Positions 1-8,656 of a DNA stretch of 64,000 bases are shown here, piece after piece. The position numbers and the translations under genes were made by a program. The notes under the pieces are model-generated. The model did no database searches, was not told the origin of the DNA, and saw nothing but the letters and a program-made list of their open reading frames with translations. Position 1 is the first letter of the stretch, and the number at the start of each line of letters is the position of its first letter. This stretch comes from Rhodobacterales bacterium HKCCE4037 (lineage in GTDB: Bacteria > Pseudomonadota > Alphaproteobacteria > Rhodobacterales > Rhodobacteraceae), in the NCBI GenBank assembly GCA_015689645.1, contig WVSM01000004.1, forward strand, positions 1 through 64,000. The letters run 5' to 3'.

Positions 1-82
1 TTGTCACAGGGACACCCGGGGCCTTCCCCCGCCCCGGACACCTGAAACCGAATAACGATTTGATCTACTGGAGAACCTGACA

Positions 83-343
83 ATGACCATGATCCAAAAC
101 TTCGCAAAATCCGAATCCGGCGCCGTGACGGTTGACTGGGTTGTTCTGACCGCTGCCCTCGTGGGCCTGGGCCTGGCCGTCATGGCCGTCGTGTCCGGCG
201 GTGTCGAGAACCTCTCGAATGACATCGGCCAGTCGCTGGCGAACGCCAACCCCGAGACCGATCCGTTCTCGACCAACTACACCTTCACCGGCACCGGCGA
301 CCAGACGATCTCGGCAACCGCACCGACCGCGTCGACCGACTAA
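83..343 (+). CDS. Flp/Tad-type pilin-like protein, copy 1
   Basis: 86-residue small pilin-like protein, probably a major or minor subunit of the Tad pilus. It has a short basic N-terminus, then ESGAVTVDWVVL followed by a hydrophobic stretch of about 20 residues. This matches class IVb prepilins, which CpaA/TadV cleaves after Gly just before the hydrophobic helix. Asp takes the place of the usual Glu at position +5 of the mature protein. The C-terminal half is Ser/Thr/Asn-rich and polar. A GGAG ribosome-binding site lies about 10 bases upstream. It sits at the head of a complete Tad gene set, which supports the role. Which of the three copies is the major pilin cannot be told from sequence. 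Confidence 0.8.
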   Translation: MTMIQNFAKSESGAVTVDWVVLTAALVGLGLAVMAVVSGGVENLSNDIGQSLANANPETDPFSTNYTFTGTGDQTISATAPTASTD

Positions 344-366
344 GATCACGCCGACCGATTATCGAT

Positions 367-397
367 GGGCCGTCCCGATCCCCGGGGCGGCCTTTTT
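367..397 (+). terminator. Rho-independent terminator after pilin copy 1
   Basis: A GC-rich inverted repeat (GGCCGTCCC against GGGGCGGCC, with one mismatch) is followed directly by TTTTT. It lies 24 bases after the pilin stop, so each pilin copy carries its own terminator. Confidence 0.85.
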
Positions 398-616
398 CGT
401 TGGTGATACGGTGTCGTGGCTGGACGGATCGGGGCTGCAGATGTTCGCCTCGCGCCGCGCAATCTCCTCGGAGAAATCGCATAATAATCAATCTAACGCC
501 CAATTCGCGCCCTGATTCACCGCGATACCTCTCCTTGTCACAGGGACACCCGGGGCCTTCCCCCGCCCCGGACACCTGAAACCGAATAACGATTTGATCT
601 ACTGGAGAACCTGACA

Positions 617-877
617 ATGACCATGATCCAAAACTTCGCAAAATCCGAATCCGGCGCCGTGACGGTTGACTGGGTTGTTCTGACCGCTGCCCTCGTGGGC
701 CTGGGCCTGGCCGTCATGGCCGTCGTGTCCGGCGGTGTCGAAAACCTCTCGAACGACATCGGCCAGTCGCTGGCGAACGCCAACCCCGAGACCGATCCGT
801 TCTCGACCAACTACACCTTCACCGGCACCGGCGACCAGACGATCTCGGCAACCGCACCGACCGCGTCGACCGACTAA
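617..877 (+). CDS. Flp/Tad-type pilin-like protein, copy 2
   Basis: 86 residues, identical in protein sequence to the copy at 83-343 and differing from it only by two silent changes. It has the same ESGAVTVDWVVL cleavage region and hydrophobic helix. It lies in the second unit of the tandem duplication with its own leader, ribosome-binding site and terminator, so it is probably expressed the same way. Two identical pilin genes could raise dosage or provide material for gene conversion. Confidence 0.8.
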   Translation: MTMIQNFAKSESGAVTVDWVVLTAALVGLGLAVMAVVSGGVENLSNDIGQSLANANPETDPFSTNYTFTGTGDQTISATAPTASTD

Positions 878-900
878 GATCACGCCGACCGATTATCGAT

Positions 901-931
901 GGGCCGTCCCGATCCCCGGGGCGGCCTTTTT
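901..931 (+). terminator. Rho-independent terminator after pilin copy 2
   Basis: Second copy of the hairpin at 367-397: the same GC-rich arms followed by TTTTT. Confidence 0.85.
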
Positions 932-1093
932 CGTTGGCGCTATTTTCCGAAAAATACACGAAATGAGCCTGTGTAAGACACCGCCCGGCCCAAATCCTGA
1001 CACGAGCGTCCGGATAGTCATACAAGCTCGTTCGCGGGACGTAGCGAATACGGTCACAGGGGTTCATGCCCTTCAACATTCTCTCGGAGCCAT

Positions 1094-1354
1094 ATGATGT
1101 TCTGTCACAATCTTACCCTGCTGCGGCACGTTCAGCGCTTCTGCAAGACCGAATCCGGTGCGTTCACCGTTGATTGGGTGGTCCTGGTGGCAGGGCTTGT
1201 CGGCCTCACCTTCGCGGTCATGATCGTCGTCTCCGGCGGGGTCGAGAATGGCTCGAACGACCTCAGCCAATCCCTGGCCAATGCCGAGCCGTCGGACGAT
1301 CCGTTCTTGAACAACACGGACCTTTCGTCGCCCGACGACATTGTAATCGAATGA
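1094..1354 (+). CDS. Divergent third Flp/Tad pilin-like protein
   Basis: 86 residues, the same length as copies 1 and 2 and clearly related: TESGAFTVDWVVLVAGLVGL, then VVSGGVEN and NDLSQSLANA. The N-terminus is longer before the cleavage region and the C-terminal tail is acidic and different. It is likely a Tad pilin paralog, perhaps a minor subunit. Start codons at 1094 and 1097 are adjacent; CGGAG upstream fits either. It is older than the near-identical duplication beside it, judged by divergence. Confidence 0.75.
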   Translation: MMFCHNLTLLRHVQRFCKTESGAFTVDWVVLVAGLVGLTFAVMIVVSGGVENGSNDLSQSLANAEPSDDPFLNNTDLSSPDDIVIE

Positions 1355-1357
1355 GCG

Positions 1358-1384
1358 ACCTGTCCGCCACGGCAACAGGTTTTT
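1358..1384 (+). terminator. Probable terminator after the third pilin
   Basis: ACCTGT (1358-1363) pairs with ACAGGT (1375-1380), with a small inner CCG/CGG pairing, followed by TTTT. It starts 3 bases after the pilin stop. The stem is short, so the call is moderate. A second inverted repeat, CATGGTC/GACCATG, lies at 1401-1426. Confidence 0.5.
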
Positions 1385-1516
1385 CGCGGGCGCGTGCCGC
1401 CATGGTCATTTCTCGACACGACCATGATTTCGCCGCTTTTTCGGGCAACAATTTCAACAGGTAACCGGCTTTATCGCCGTTTCAGCGAACGAAGCCAAAT
1501 ATAAAGAGGTGGGCTT

Positions 1517-2344
1517 ATGCGTATCGTTTTCATCCTAGTGCTGGCAGTGGGCGTTGGCCTTGCCGGTTTTGCCGTGTCCATCGCAAAGGACCGGTTCGAC
1601 CAGTACCAGGCCGCCCTGGCCGAACAGCAGAACGCGATTCTGCCGACCACGCAGGTTGTGATCGTCAACCGCCAGCTGGCGTATGGCGATCAGGTCACCC
1701 CGGCTGACGTGCAACTGGTGCGTTGGCCTGCGGAATTCGTGCCCTTCGGTGCGTTCACGTCGATGGCCGAACTCTTTCCCGAAGGTGAAGACGGCGCATC
1801 GCGGACGGTCATCCGCATGATGGAACAGCACGAGCCGATCCTGCTGACGAAGGTGACGGCCCCCGGCGAAGATGCCGGTGTTCAATCCCGCCTCGCGAAC
1901 GGAATGCGGGCAATCTCCCTCAGCGTGAATGTCAACTCCGGCGTGTCGGGCTTCCTGCGCCCCGGTGACCGCGTTGATGTCTACTGGACCGGTACCGGCC
2001 GGGGCGGTGAAGGCATTACCCGGCTCATCCGTCGCAACGTTCAGATCATCGCGATCGACCAGATCACCGATGAGCAGCGCAACAGTCCCACGCTCGCGCG
2101 CACCATCACTGTGACCGCGTCGCCCGAGGACATCGCCGCCCTCACCCAGGCGCAATCGACGGGCGCCCTGACCCTGGCCCTTGTCGGTGTCGGAGACGAC
2201 AGCGAAAGCGGAGAGGTGGAGGTTTCGACCAATTCTCTGCTCGGCGAAATCGAAGAGGTCGCAACCGAAGGCCCCGAGGTCTGTACCGTTCGCCGCCGCA
2301 ACGGCAGCGAGGTTGTGATCGAGCAGGTGACCTGCGTGAATTGA
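1517..2344 (+). CDS. cpaB: Tad pilus assembly protein CpaB/RcpC
   Basis: 275 residues. CpaB/RcpC is a periplasmic, inner-membrane-anchored component that associates with the secretin channel of Flp pili. An N-terminal hydrophobic anchor (about residues 2-21) is followed by a SAF-like region (VVIVNRQLAYGDQVTPADVQ) and the RcpC region with RAISLSVN, GFLRPGDRVDVYWT and a C-terminal part rich in acidic residues. Length and order fit the family. GAGGTGGG precedes the start at good spacing. It follows the pilins but is closed by its own terminator before cpaC, so in this genome it appears not to be in the same transcript as the secretin gene. Confidence 0.92.
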   Translation: MRIVFILVLAVGVGLAGFAVSIAKDRFDQYQAALAEQQNAILPTTQVVIVNRQLAYGDQVTPADVQLVRWPAEFVPFGAFTSMAELFPEGEDGASRTVIRMMEQHEPILLTKVTAPGEDAGVQSRLANGMRAISLSVNVNSGVSGFLRPGDRVDVYWTGTGRGGEGITRLIRRNVQIIAIDQITDEQRNSPTLARTITVTASPEDIAALTQAQSTGALTLALVGVGDDSESGEVEVSTNSLLGEIEEVATEGPEVCTVRRRNGSEVVIEQVTCVN

Positions 2345-2362
2345 TCCACAGAATTATCCACA
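2342..2362 (+). promoter_or_regulatory. Pair of DnaA-box-like sequences
   Basis: TTATCCACA at 2354-2362 is an exact consensus DnaA box. TGATCCACA at 2342-2350 differs from it by one base and lies in the same orientation 12 bases away. The first overlaps the cpaB stop codon. Whether DnaA binds here is inference. Confidence 0.4.
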
Positions 2363-2373
2363 ACGCTGGATGT

Positions 2374-2400
2374 GGCGCCCCGAAATGGGGCGCCATTTTT
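2374..2400 (+). terminator. Rho-independent terminator between cpaB and cpaC
   Basis: Perfect 8-bp stem GGCGCCCC/GGGGCGCC with loop GAAAT, followed by ATTTTT. A strong intrinsic terminator. Confidence 0.9.
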
Positions 2401-2551
2401 CGTGCGTGACGTTCGACCGTTGTCGATTAGGCACATTAAAAAAGGTGCACAACACCGTGATTCTTGCACGAAAAACGGAAATGGGGCATGGTGCCGCAAA
2501 GGGCGGATAACAATCATTGCCCACAACAGTGACATAGAGGCAGGTCACATC

Positions 2552-3949
2552 ATGAGCATGACAGGTTTTCTGCGTGCATGCCTTCTGGGCTGCGCAACAC
2601 TACTTTTCCAACCGGCATTGATGGCCGAGGCGCAGGCATTGCGCGTCGTCGAAGGTGAAAGCACGGGCACGCTGCGGGTGCCGATGAACAGGGCCGTGGT
2701 CGTCGAAAGCGACATGTTGTTCGCCGAGCTTTCCGTGGCCAACCCGGCCATCGCGGATATTGCAACGCTGTCGGAACGGTCGATTTACGTCCTGGGCCGT
2801 GCCCCCGGGCGTACCACCATGACGCTTCTGGGCCCCGACGGTTCTTTGATCGCCAACGTCGAGATCCAGGTCATCCCCGATGTTGCCGAACTGCGCGAAC
2901 GCCTGCGTGAGATCCTTCCCGGCGAACATGTCGAGGTGCGCACCGCCGCCGACGGCATCGTGCTTTCGGGCACGGTCAGCTCGGCCCTCGCGGTTGACCG
3001 CGCGATGGAACTGGCGGGCCGCTACGGTGCCGTCTCCAACCTCATGATGGTCGGCGGCCAGCAGCAGGTGATGCTTCAGGTTCGTTTCGCCGAGATGCAG
3101 CGTTCTGTCCGGCAGGATTTGTCGGCGTCCCTCGGCATCGGCGCGACGAGCGGGAACTTCGGCACGACGCTGGGTGCCGGCACCGATAGTGCCGCGACGT
3201 TCGGCAACGGCAACGGCCTTGGTGCCGGAACGCTCAACGGCCGCCGCGGTGGCCTCGGTGTCAGCTTTGCCGCCGGTGGTTTGCAACTGTCGGTCCTGCT
3301 GGAAGCGCTGGAATCGAATGGCCTTGTGCGCACGCTGGCGGAGCCGAACCTGACAGCCCTGAGCGGTCAGACCGCCGATTTCCTAGCAGGCGGCGAATTC
3401 CCGGTTCCGACCGAATCCGAATCCGGCGGCGTCACGGTCGATTACCGACCGTTCGGTGTGCAACTGAACTTCACACCCACCGTCGTGGATGGCGATATCA
3501 TCAACCTCAGCCTCGAGGCGGAGATCTCGTCGATCGGTGAAGCCTTCGCCGGCACCTCCGCACCGTCGGTCAGCACACGCTCGGCCTCGACGACTGTCGA
3601 GCTGCGCGATGGCGACAGCTTCGCAATCGCCGGATTGTTGCAGGATGACTTCCGAAGCTCCATTGGCCAGGTTCCGTGGCTCGGCGATCTGCCGGTGCTC
3701 GGTGCGCTGTTCCGGTCGGCCAGTTACCAGCGCCAGCAATCGGAACTGGTGATCATCGTCACGGCCCACCTTGTCAGCCCGGTACGCGGCGATGCCCTCG
3801 CCTTGCCGACCGACCGGGTGCGGATCCCAACCGAGCAGGAGCTGTTCTTCCTGGGCGAGGTCACCGGCCGCGCCCCCGCTGTCGGAACACCTGCCGGCGA
3901 AGTGGCGCAGCAGGATTTCTCGGGATCCTATGGCTACGTTCTGGACTGA
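2552..3949 (+). CDS. cpaC: Tad secretin CpaC/RcpA
   Basis: 465 residues from the chosen start. CpaC forms the outer-membrane secretin channel through which the Tad pilus passes. A signal peptide of about 29 residues ends near AEAQA. The N-terminal pilus-assembly/BON-like region (about 35-190) precedes the secretin domain, recognisable by GVQLNFTPTV, STRSASTTVELRDG, SFAIAGLLQDDF, PWLGDLPVLGALF and ELVIIVTAHLV. The frame is open 60 codons further upstream, but that stretch holds the cpaB terminator. ATG 2552 has GAGG upstream and gives a proper signal peptide. The next gene's ribosome-binding site overlaps this stop. Confidence 0.94.
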   Translation: MSMTGFLRACLLGCATLLFQPALMAEAQALRVVEGESTGTLRVPMNRAVVVESDMLFAELSVANPAIADIATLSERSIYVLGRAPGRTTMTLLGPDGSLIANVEIQVIPDVAELRERLREILPGEHVEVRTAADGIVLSGTVSSALAVDRAMELAGRYGAVSNLMMVGGQQQVMLQVRFAEMQRSVRQDLSASLGIGATSGNFGTTLGAGTDSAATFGNGNGLGAGTLNGRRGGLGVSFAAGGLQLSVLLEALESNGLVRTLAEPNLTALSGQTADFLAGGEFPVPTESESGGVTVDYRPFGVQLNFTPTVVDGDIINLSLEAEISSIGEAFAGTSAPSVSTRSASTTVELRDGDSFAIAGLLQDDFRSSIGQVPWLGDLPVLGALFRSASYQRQQSELVIIVTAHLVSPVRGDALALPTDRVRIPTEQELFFLGEVTGRAPAVGTPAGEVAQQDFSGSYGYVLD

Positions 3950-3959
3950 GGAGGCCACG

Positions 3960-4592
3960 ATGACGCAGAAACTTCCCTCACGGCGCGCGCTTCTGGCAGG
4001 CATGGGATCGACGCTGGCACTTTCGGCCTGCACCGGAACCTATCCCGTCGAAACCGGTCGCCCGCTAGGCTCCGAACTCGACGAGGCGGGCAATTTCGGC
4101 GATCCTACGCGCCAGAACATCGGCGTGCACAATGGCGATATCAACTATGCCGCCCTTCTGGGCGAACGCTTTGCTGCCGAGGTGCCGACGACCATCAACT
4201 TCGCCTTCAACTCGGCCGAACTCGACGCCACGGCGCGCAACATCCTGGCACAGCAGGCGCATTTCATCCGGGCTTTCCCAGAGGTGCGCTTCTCGGTTTA
4301 CGGCCACACCGACGCCGTCGGCAGCAACGCCTACAACCAGCGACTTGGCCTGCGCCGGGCGCGGGAAGCGGTGAATTACCTGGTGTTCCAGGGCGTCAAC
4401 CGGGGCCGGCTTCAGGCGCTCGTGTCGCTTGGGGAAACGCAGCCGATCGTTCCGACCGAGATGGAAGAGCGCCGCAATCGCCGCACCGTGACCGAGGTCA
4501 GCGGCTTCGTGCAAACCAGCGACCTCGTTCTCGACGGACGCTACGCCGAGATCATCTACCGCAACTATCGCTCGGGCGGCGGGGGCGGATAA
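3960..4592 (+). CDS. OmpA-family lipoprotein of the Tad locus
   Basis: 210 residues. The N-terminus PSRRALLAG...LSAC combines a twin-arginine-like pair (residues 8-9) with a lipobox Cys at 24, so it is probably a lipoprotein, possibly exported by Tat. The C-terminal OmpA/MotB domain (about 80-190) shows NFAFNSAELD, VYGHTDAVGSNAYNQRLGLRRA and RRNRRTV, the peptidoglycan-binding signature. It sits between cpaC and cpaE, where other Tad loci have cpaD, so it likely anchors the secretin to the cell wall (inference). GAGGAGG overlaps the cpaC stop and fixes the start at 3960. The tail is Gly-rich. Confidence 0.85.
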   Translation: MTQKLPSRRALLAGMGSTLALSACTGTYPVETGRPLGSELDEAGNFGDPTRQNIGVHNGDINYAALLGERFAAEVPTTINFAFNSAELDATARNILAQQAHFIRAFPEVRFSVYGHTDAVGSNAYNQRLGLRRAREAVNYLVFQGVNRGRLQALVSLGETQPIVPTEMEERRNRRTVTEVSGFVQTSDLVLDGRYAEIIYRNYRSGGGGG

Positions 4593-4620
4593 CGCCAACC
4601 CCAATAAAACAAGCGTCTCG

Positions 4621-4649
4621 AACCGCGTCGGAGCCCCTCCGGCGCGGTT
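4621..4649 (+). terminator. Hairpin terminator after the OmpA lipoprotein gene
   Basis: A 13-bp stem (AACCGCG-T-CGGAG against CTCCG-G-CGCGGTT, one T-G wobble) is followed by TTCATTT. The U-tract is weak. The 286-base gap 4593-4878 also holds a CCGGGC-AA-GCCCGG inverted repeat at 4846-4859 just before cpaE. Confidence 0.65.
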
Positions 4650-4878
4650 CTTCATTTGGAGACAAAGCCCCCACGAGCCGTGGAATTGTAAACGTATTCC
4701 CTTTTTTGTGTCCCATTCTCGCCGTTTTTTCCCAGCACGTTCACCCTTGGGAAGGACCGGAATGACATGAGTCGTTCCGATCCCGTCTCGGTAAGTGGTT
4801 CGGCTGATTGAGCAGTTAAGCCGCCACCTGTGTTCGAAATATGATCCGGGCAAGCCCGGGCAGATTGGGAATTGAGGA

Positions 4879-6141
4879 ATGAGCAGCGGATTGGCACTGA
4901 AATCCGAACCAGCCCCCATCGTCGCTTGCACGGTGTCGAGTATGGTTCACCACTTCGGTCTCTTGATCGAAGACATGGAAAACGAACTTGGCGAAGCCTG
5001 GGGTGACCTGGGATTCGACGAGGCTCGTGAGTTCATCAACGCGCTCGAACCCGGAAATCTTGAATTCATCGCGCTTGCCGTCCGGGAAGAGGATGAAACC
5101 GACCTTGGCCGTGTGGGTGAGGTGATCCGCGCCGCCCGCTCCAAGGACATCAAGGTCATCCTGATCCCGGAAAACCTTACAACCGCAGGCCTGCGCGAGT
5201 TGCTGCGCCTCGGCGCCGACGATTTCGTGCCTTATCCGCTGGCCGAAGGGGCGCTGCACGACGCGATCGTGAAGATCCGCACCGAAGTGCAAGTCCCGCC
5301 CCCTCCGCAAGCGACCAGCCCCGAAGCGCCGCGGGTTGCGACCGGTCAGCGCCTCGACGGGCAATCGGCGATCTTCGCCGTCCAGAATCTCGCCGGCGGC
5401 ACCGGGGCCACCACCCTTGCCGTCAACATGGCGTGGGAACTGGCCAACATCGACAAGACCAACCCGCCATCGGTCTGCGTCATAGACCTCGATCTGCAGA
5501 ACGGTTCGGTCGCGACCTACCTGGATCTGCCGCGCCGCGAGATCATGCTGGAGATGCTGCAAGACGCCACCTCGATGGACGCCCAAGGCTTCAAGCAGGC
5601 GCTGGTCGGTTTTGAAGACAAGCTCTCGGTCTTCACAGCCCCGTCCGAGATCGTGCCGCTCGATATCATCGGTCCCGAGGAAGTGACCGCGGTGCTCGAC
5701 CTGGCCGCTGAATGCTTCGACATCGTCATCATCGACATGCCGCGCACCATGGTCATGTGGACCGACACGGTTCTGAACCGCGCCGACATGTATTTCGCGA
5801 CGCTGGAACTGGACCTGCGCTCGGCCCAGAACGCGATGCGTTTCATCAAGGCGCTGCGGTCCGAGGACCTGCCCCTCGACAAGGTGCAGTATGTCCTCAA
5901 CCGCGCGCCCGGAATGACCGACCTGAACGGCAAGACCCGGATGAAGAAGATGGCCGAAAGCCTCGGCGTCAGCTTCTCCAACATGTTGCCGGACGGCGGC
6001 AAGCAGGTCGTGCAGAGCTGCGACAACGGCGAACCCCTGGCGGAATCGGCCAAGAAGAACGCGCTGCGCAAGGAAATCTCCAAGCTGGCTGAAGGGCTTT
6101 ACAAGGCCATGGTCGGCGAGGCCAAGGCAAAGGGTAAGTAG
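4879..6141 (+). CDS. cpaE: Tad localisation ATPase CpaE/TadZ
   Basis: 420 residues. CpaE/TadZ proteins are MinD/ParA-like and position the Tad machine at the pole. An N-terminal receiver-like region (about 20-130) is followed by a Pro-rich linker and the ATPase domain. The P-loop reads AGGTGATTLAVN (about 170-180), without the Lys expected in GKT, as in other CpaE proteins. Other motifs are VCVIDLDLQNGSVATYLDL and IVIIDMPR. The stop is immediately followed by the cpaF start. GAGGA lies directly against the ATG, unusually close; a TTG at 4891 is an alternative start. Confidence 0.93.
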   Translation: MSSGLALKSEPAPIVACTVSSMVHHFGLLIEDMENELGEAWGDLGFDEAREFINALEPGNLEFIALAVREEDETDLGRVGEVIRAARSKDIKVILIPENLTTAGLRELLRLGADDFVPYPLAEGALHDAIVKIRTEVQVPPPPQATSPEAPRVATGQRLDGQSAIFAVQNLAGGTGATTLAVNMAWELANIDKTNPPSVCVIDLDLQNGSVATYLDLPRREIMLEMLQDATSMDAQGFKQALVGFEDKLSVFTAPSEIVPLDIIGPEEVTAVLDLAAECFDIVIIDMPRTMVMWTDTVLNRADMYFATLELDLRSAQNAMRFIKALRSEDLPLDKVQYVLNRAPGMTDLNGKTRMKKMAESLGVSFSNMLPDGGKQVVQSCDNGEPLAESAKKNALRKEISKLAEGLYKAMVGEAKAKGK

Positions 6142-7632
6142 ATGTTCTCGAAGTATAAGAAATCTTCCGGAAATGGCTCCATTTCGCCTTTGGCAGACAT
6201 TACGAAATCCGCCAAATCGGAAGAGCGTGCCACGCCGCCCGCACCGGCTGCGAAAACGGTGGAGGCCCCTGCCCCCAAGGTAGCCCGTCAGCCCGCCAAG
6301 CTGTCCCCGGTGCCCAAAGCCGCACCGGTCGCCGCGTCCGAGGACAAGGATCTCAAGCGTCGGCAGCGCCTCGACGAGATCAAGACCGAGATGCACCACC
6401 GGCTTCTCGACAACCTCAACCTGTCCGCCCTCGAAAACGCCAAGGACAGCGAATTGCGCGCGGAAATCACCGCGATCACCAGCGAACAGCTGGCCGAGAT
6501 GGGCGTGGTCCTCAACCGCGAGGACCGGCAGACGCTCAACACCGAACTCTTCGACGAAGTGACGGGCCTTGGTCCGCTCGAACCGCTTCTGCAGGACGAA
6601 ACCGTCAACGATATTCTGGTCAACGGTCCGAACCGCGTGTTCATCGAACGTGCGGGCCGGCTGGAACTGTCCGACGTGCGCTTCAAGGACGAACGCCACC
6701 TGCTGCGCATCATCGACAAGATCGTGTCCGCCGTGGGCCGCCGCGTCGATGAATCGAACCCTTACGTCGACGCCCGTCTCAAGGACGGCTCTCGTTTCAA
6801 CGCCATGGTTCCGCCCGTCGCCGTCGACGGCTCTCTGGTCTCCATTCGTAAGTTCAAGAAAGAGAAACTGGGCATCGACGACCTGGTGAATTTCGGTGCC
6901 TTCTCGGAAGAAATGGCCGCCTATCTCCAGGCCGCCGTCGCCTGCCGCCTCAACGTCATCGTCTCCGGCGGTACCGGTTCCGGTAAGACGACCACGCTCA
7001 ACGCGCTGTCGTCCTTCATCGACAACAAGGAACGCGTTCTGACGATCGAGGATACGGCGGAACTTCAGCTTCAGCAGATCCACGTGGGCCGGATGGAAAG
7101 CCGCCCGCCCAACGTCGAGGGCAAAGGCGCCGTCACGCAGCGCGACTGTCTGCGCAACGCGCTCAGGATGCGTCCTGACCGCATCATCGTGGGTGAAACG
7201 CGCGGCGAGGAAGTGATCGACATGCTGCAGGCCATGAACACGGGTCACGACGGCTCGATGACGACGATCCACGCCAACAACGCCCGCGACGCCTGCTCGC
7301 GCCTTGAGAACATGGTCGCCATGGCCGGGATCGAGATGCCGCTGAAGGCCGTCCGCGCCCAGATCTCCTCGGCCGTGCACCTGATCGTGCAGGCCTCGCG
7401 CCTTCAGGACGGCTCGCGCCGCATGGTCTCGATCACCGAGGTGACGGGCATGGAAGGCGAAGTCATCTCCATGCAGGAGGTGTTCCGCTACCAGCGCACC
7501 GGCCTGGAACCCGATGGCAAGATCATCGGCCATTTCACCGCCTGCGGCGTGCGCTCGCATTACTCCGAACGGTTCCGGCAGTGGGGCTACGACCTGCCCA
7601 ACGCCATCTACGAACCCATCGCAGCCCAATAA
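6142..7632 (+). CDS. cpaF: Tad pilus secretion ATPase CpaF/TadA
   Basis: 496 residues. Hexameric type II/IV secretion ATPase that powers Tad pilus polymerisation at the inner membrane. The N-terminal about 70 residues are Ala/Pro/Lys-rich and disordered. The conserved core has [14 protein letters not shown] and NDILVNGP, Walker [10 protein letters not shown] near residue 275, [12 protein letters not shown] and the [14 protein letters not shown] box. It starts on the base after the cpaE stop and is followed 12 bases later by tadB, so cpaE-cpaF-tadB-tadC is very likely one transcript. Confidence 0.96.
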   Translation: MFSKYKKSSGNGSISPLADITKSAKSEERATPPAPAAKTVEAPAPKVARQPAKLSPVPKAAPVAASEDKDLKRRQRLDEIKTEMHHRLLDNLNLSALENAKDSELRAEITAITSEQLAEMGVVLNREDRQTLNTELFDEVTGLGPLEPLLQDETVNDILVNGPNRVFIERAGRLELSDVRFKDERHLLRIIDKIVSAVGRRVDESNPYVDARLKDGSRFNAMVPPVAVDGSLVSIRKFKKEKLGIDDLVNFGAFSEEMAAYLQAAVACRLNVIVSGGTGSGKTTTLNALSSFIDNKERVLTIEDTAELQLQQIHVGRMESRPPNVEGKGAVTQRDCLRNALRMRPDRIIVGETRGEEVIDMLQAMNTGHDGSMTTIHANNARDACSRLENMVAMAGIEMPLKAVRAQISSAVHLIVQASRLQDGSRRMVSITEVTGMEGEVISMQEVFRYQRTGLEPDGKIIGHFTACGVRSHYSERFRQWGYDLPNAIYEPIAAQ

Positions 7633-7644
7633 GGAACGCGGATC

Positions 7645-8613
7645 ATGCAACTGTCCATCGAACCGCTTATCTACATCGGCATCTTCGTCGGTGTGATCAT
7701 GCTGGTGAACGGCATCTACCTGCTGGTGTTCGGCAAGTCGATCAGCCTCAATGCCCGTGTGAACCGCCGGCTGACGATGCTGGAAAGCGGCACCAGCCGC
7801 GAGGATGTGCTCGCCAAGCTTCGCAAGGAACTCGACCAGCACAAGGGTGGGGTCAGCCTGCCCTTCTACCAGATGATCGCCGACAAGGCGCAGCGCGGCA
7901 ACATTGCGTTCTCGCCCAACCAGCTGATGCTGATGATGCTGGTGGGCTCGGTCGTGGCCTTCCTTCTGATGACCATCCTGACCGGCGCCTCCCTTCCGTT
8001 GCGGGCGCTTGCCTCCGTCGGCATGGGCGTGGGCGGCGTGTTCTTCTGGGTCAACAGCAAGGCCAAGAAGCGTATCGCCATGTTCGAGGAACAGCTTCCC
8101 GATGCCGTGGAACTGATGGTGCGTTCGCTGCGCGTCGGCCATCCCTTCGTGTCCGCCATCAACACCGTCAGCCGCGAGATGTCCGACCCGATCGCCTCGG
8201 AGCTTGGGATCATCGCCGACGAATGCGCCTATGGCCGCGACGTGGCCGAGGCGATCCAGTCCATGGCCGACCGGCTCGACATCCAGGATTTGCGGTTCCT
8301 CGCCGTGGCGGTGGGCATCCAGCAGACCTCCGGCGGTAACCTGGCCGAGATCCTCCAGGGCCTCGCCAACGTGATCCGCGCCCGCTTCAAGCTGTTCCGC
8401 AAGGTGAAGGCCATCACGGCCGAGGCGAAATGGTCCGGCAACTTCCTGTCGGTCTTCCCGATCCTCGCCCTGATCGGCATCAACGTGATGCAGCCCGACT
8501 ATTATTCCGAAGTGATCGGCACGCCGGTGTTCATTCCTGCCTGTGCGGCCGTGGCCGTGATGCTGGCGCTCAACATGATCATCATGCGCATGCTGGTGAA
8601 CATCAAAGTCTGA
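7645..8613 (+). CDS. tadB: Tad inner-membrane platform protein TadB
   Basis: 322 residues with a type II secretion F (T2SSF) domain. TadB and TadC form the membrane platform that couples CpaF to pilin assembly. Hydrophobic segments lie near residues 6-27, 90-130 and at the C-terminus. Between them is the cytoplasmic helical domain with FEEQLPDAVELMVRSLRVGH and QQTSGGNLAEIL, the typical TadB signature. The C-terminal segment ends NMIIMRMLVNIKV. An AAGGA-like ribosome-binding site follows the cpaF stop. Confidence 0.94.
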   Translation: MQLSIEPLIYIGIFVGVIMLVNGIYLLVFGKSISLNARVNRRLTMLESGTSREDVLAKLRKELDQHKGGVSLPFYQMIADKAQRGNIAFSPNQLMLMMLVGSVVAFLLMTILTGASLPLRALASVGMGVGGVFFWVNSKAKKRIAMFEEQLPDAVELMVRSLRVGHPFVSAINTVSREMSDPIASELGIIADECAYGRDVAEAIQSMADRLDIQDLRFLAVAVGIQQTSGGNLAEILQGLANVIRARFKLFRKVKAITAEAKWSGNFLSVFPILALIGINVMQPDYYSEVIGTPVFIPACAAVAVMLALNMIIMRMLVNIKV

Positions 8614-8656
8614 AGACGAACAGGGCCAGTGGGCCCGTTAAGGAAAGAGCAGTCCG

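Larger units (their letters stand above)
1..937. repeat. 534-bp-period tandem duplication carrying the pilin gene
   Basis: Bases 1-403 and 535-937 are nearly the same sequence, offset by 534. Each copy holds the leader, one complete pilin gene and its hairpin terminator. By eye I find only two substitutions in the coding part, both synonymous (gag/gaa for Glu and aat/aac for Asn). The 131 bases between the copies (404-534) are not repeated after 937. The left copy begins at base 1, so the repeat may extend beyond the window. The near identity points to recent duplication or ongoing gene conversion. Confidence 0.95.

Noticed and set aside
4816-8142. Very long open frame (over 1,100 codons) on the minus strand opposite cpaE and cpaF
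   Set aside because: His/Asp/Gly/Val-rich translation typical of the antisense of GC-rich genes; both sense genes have full family motifs.
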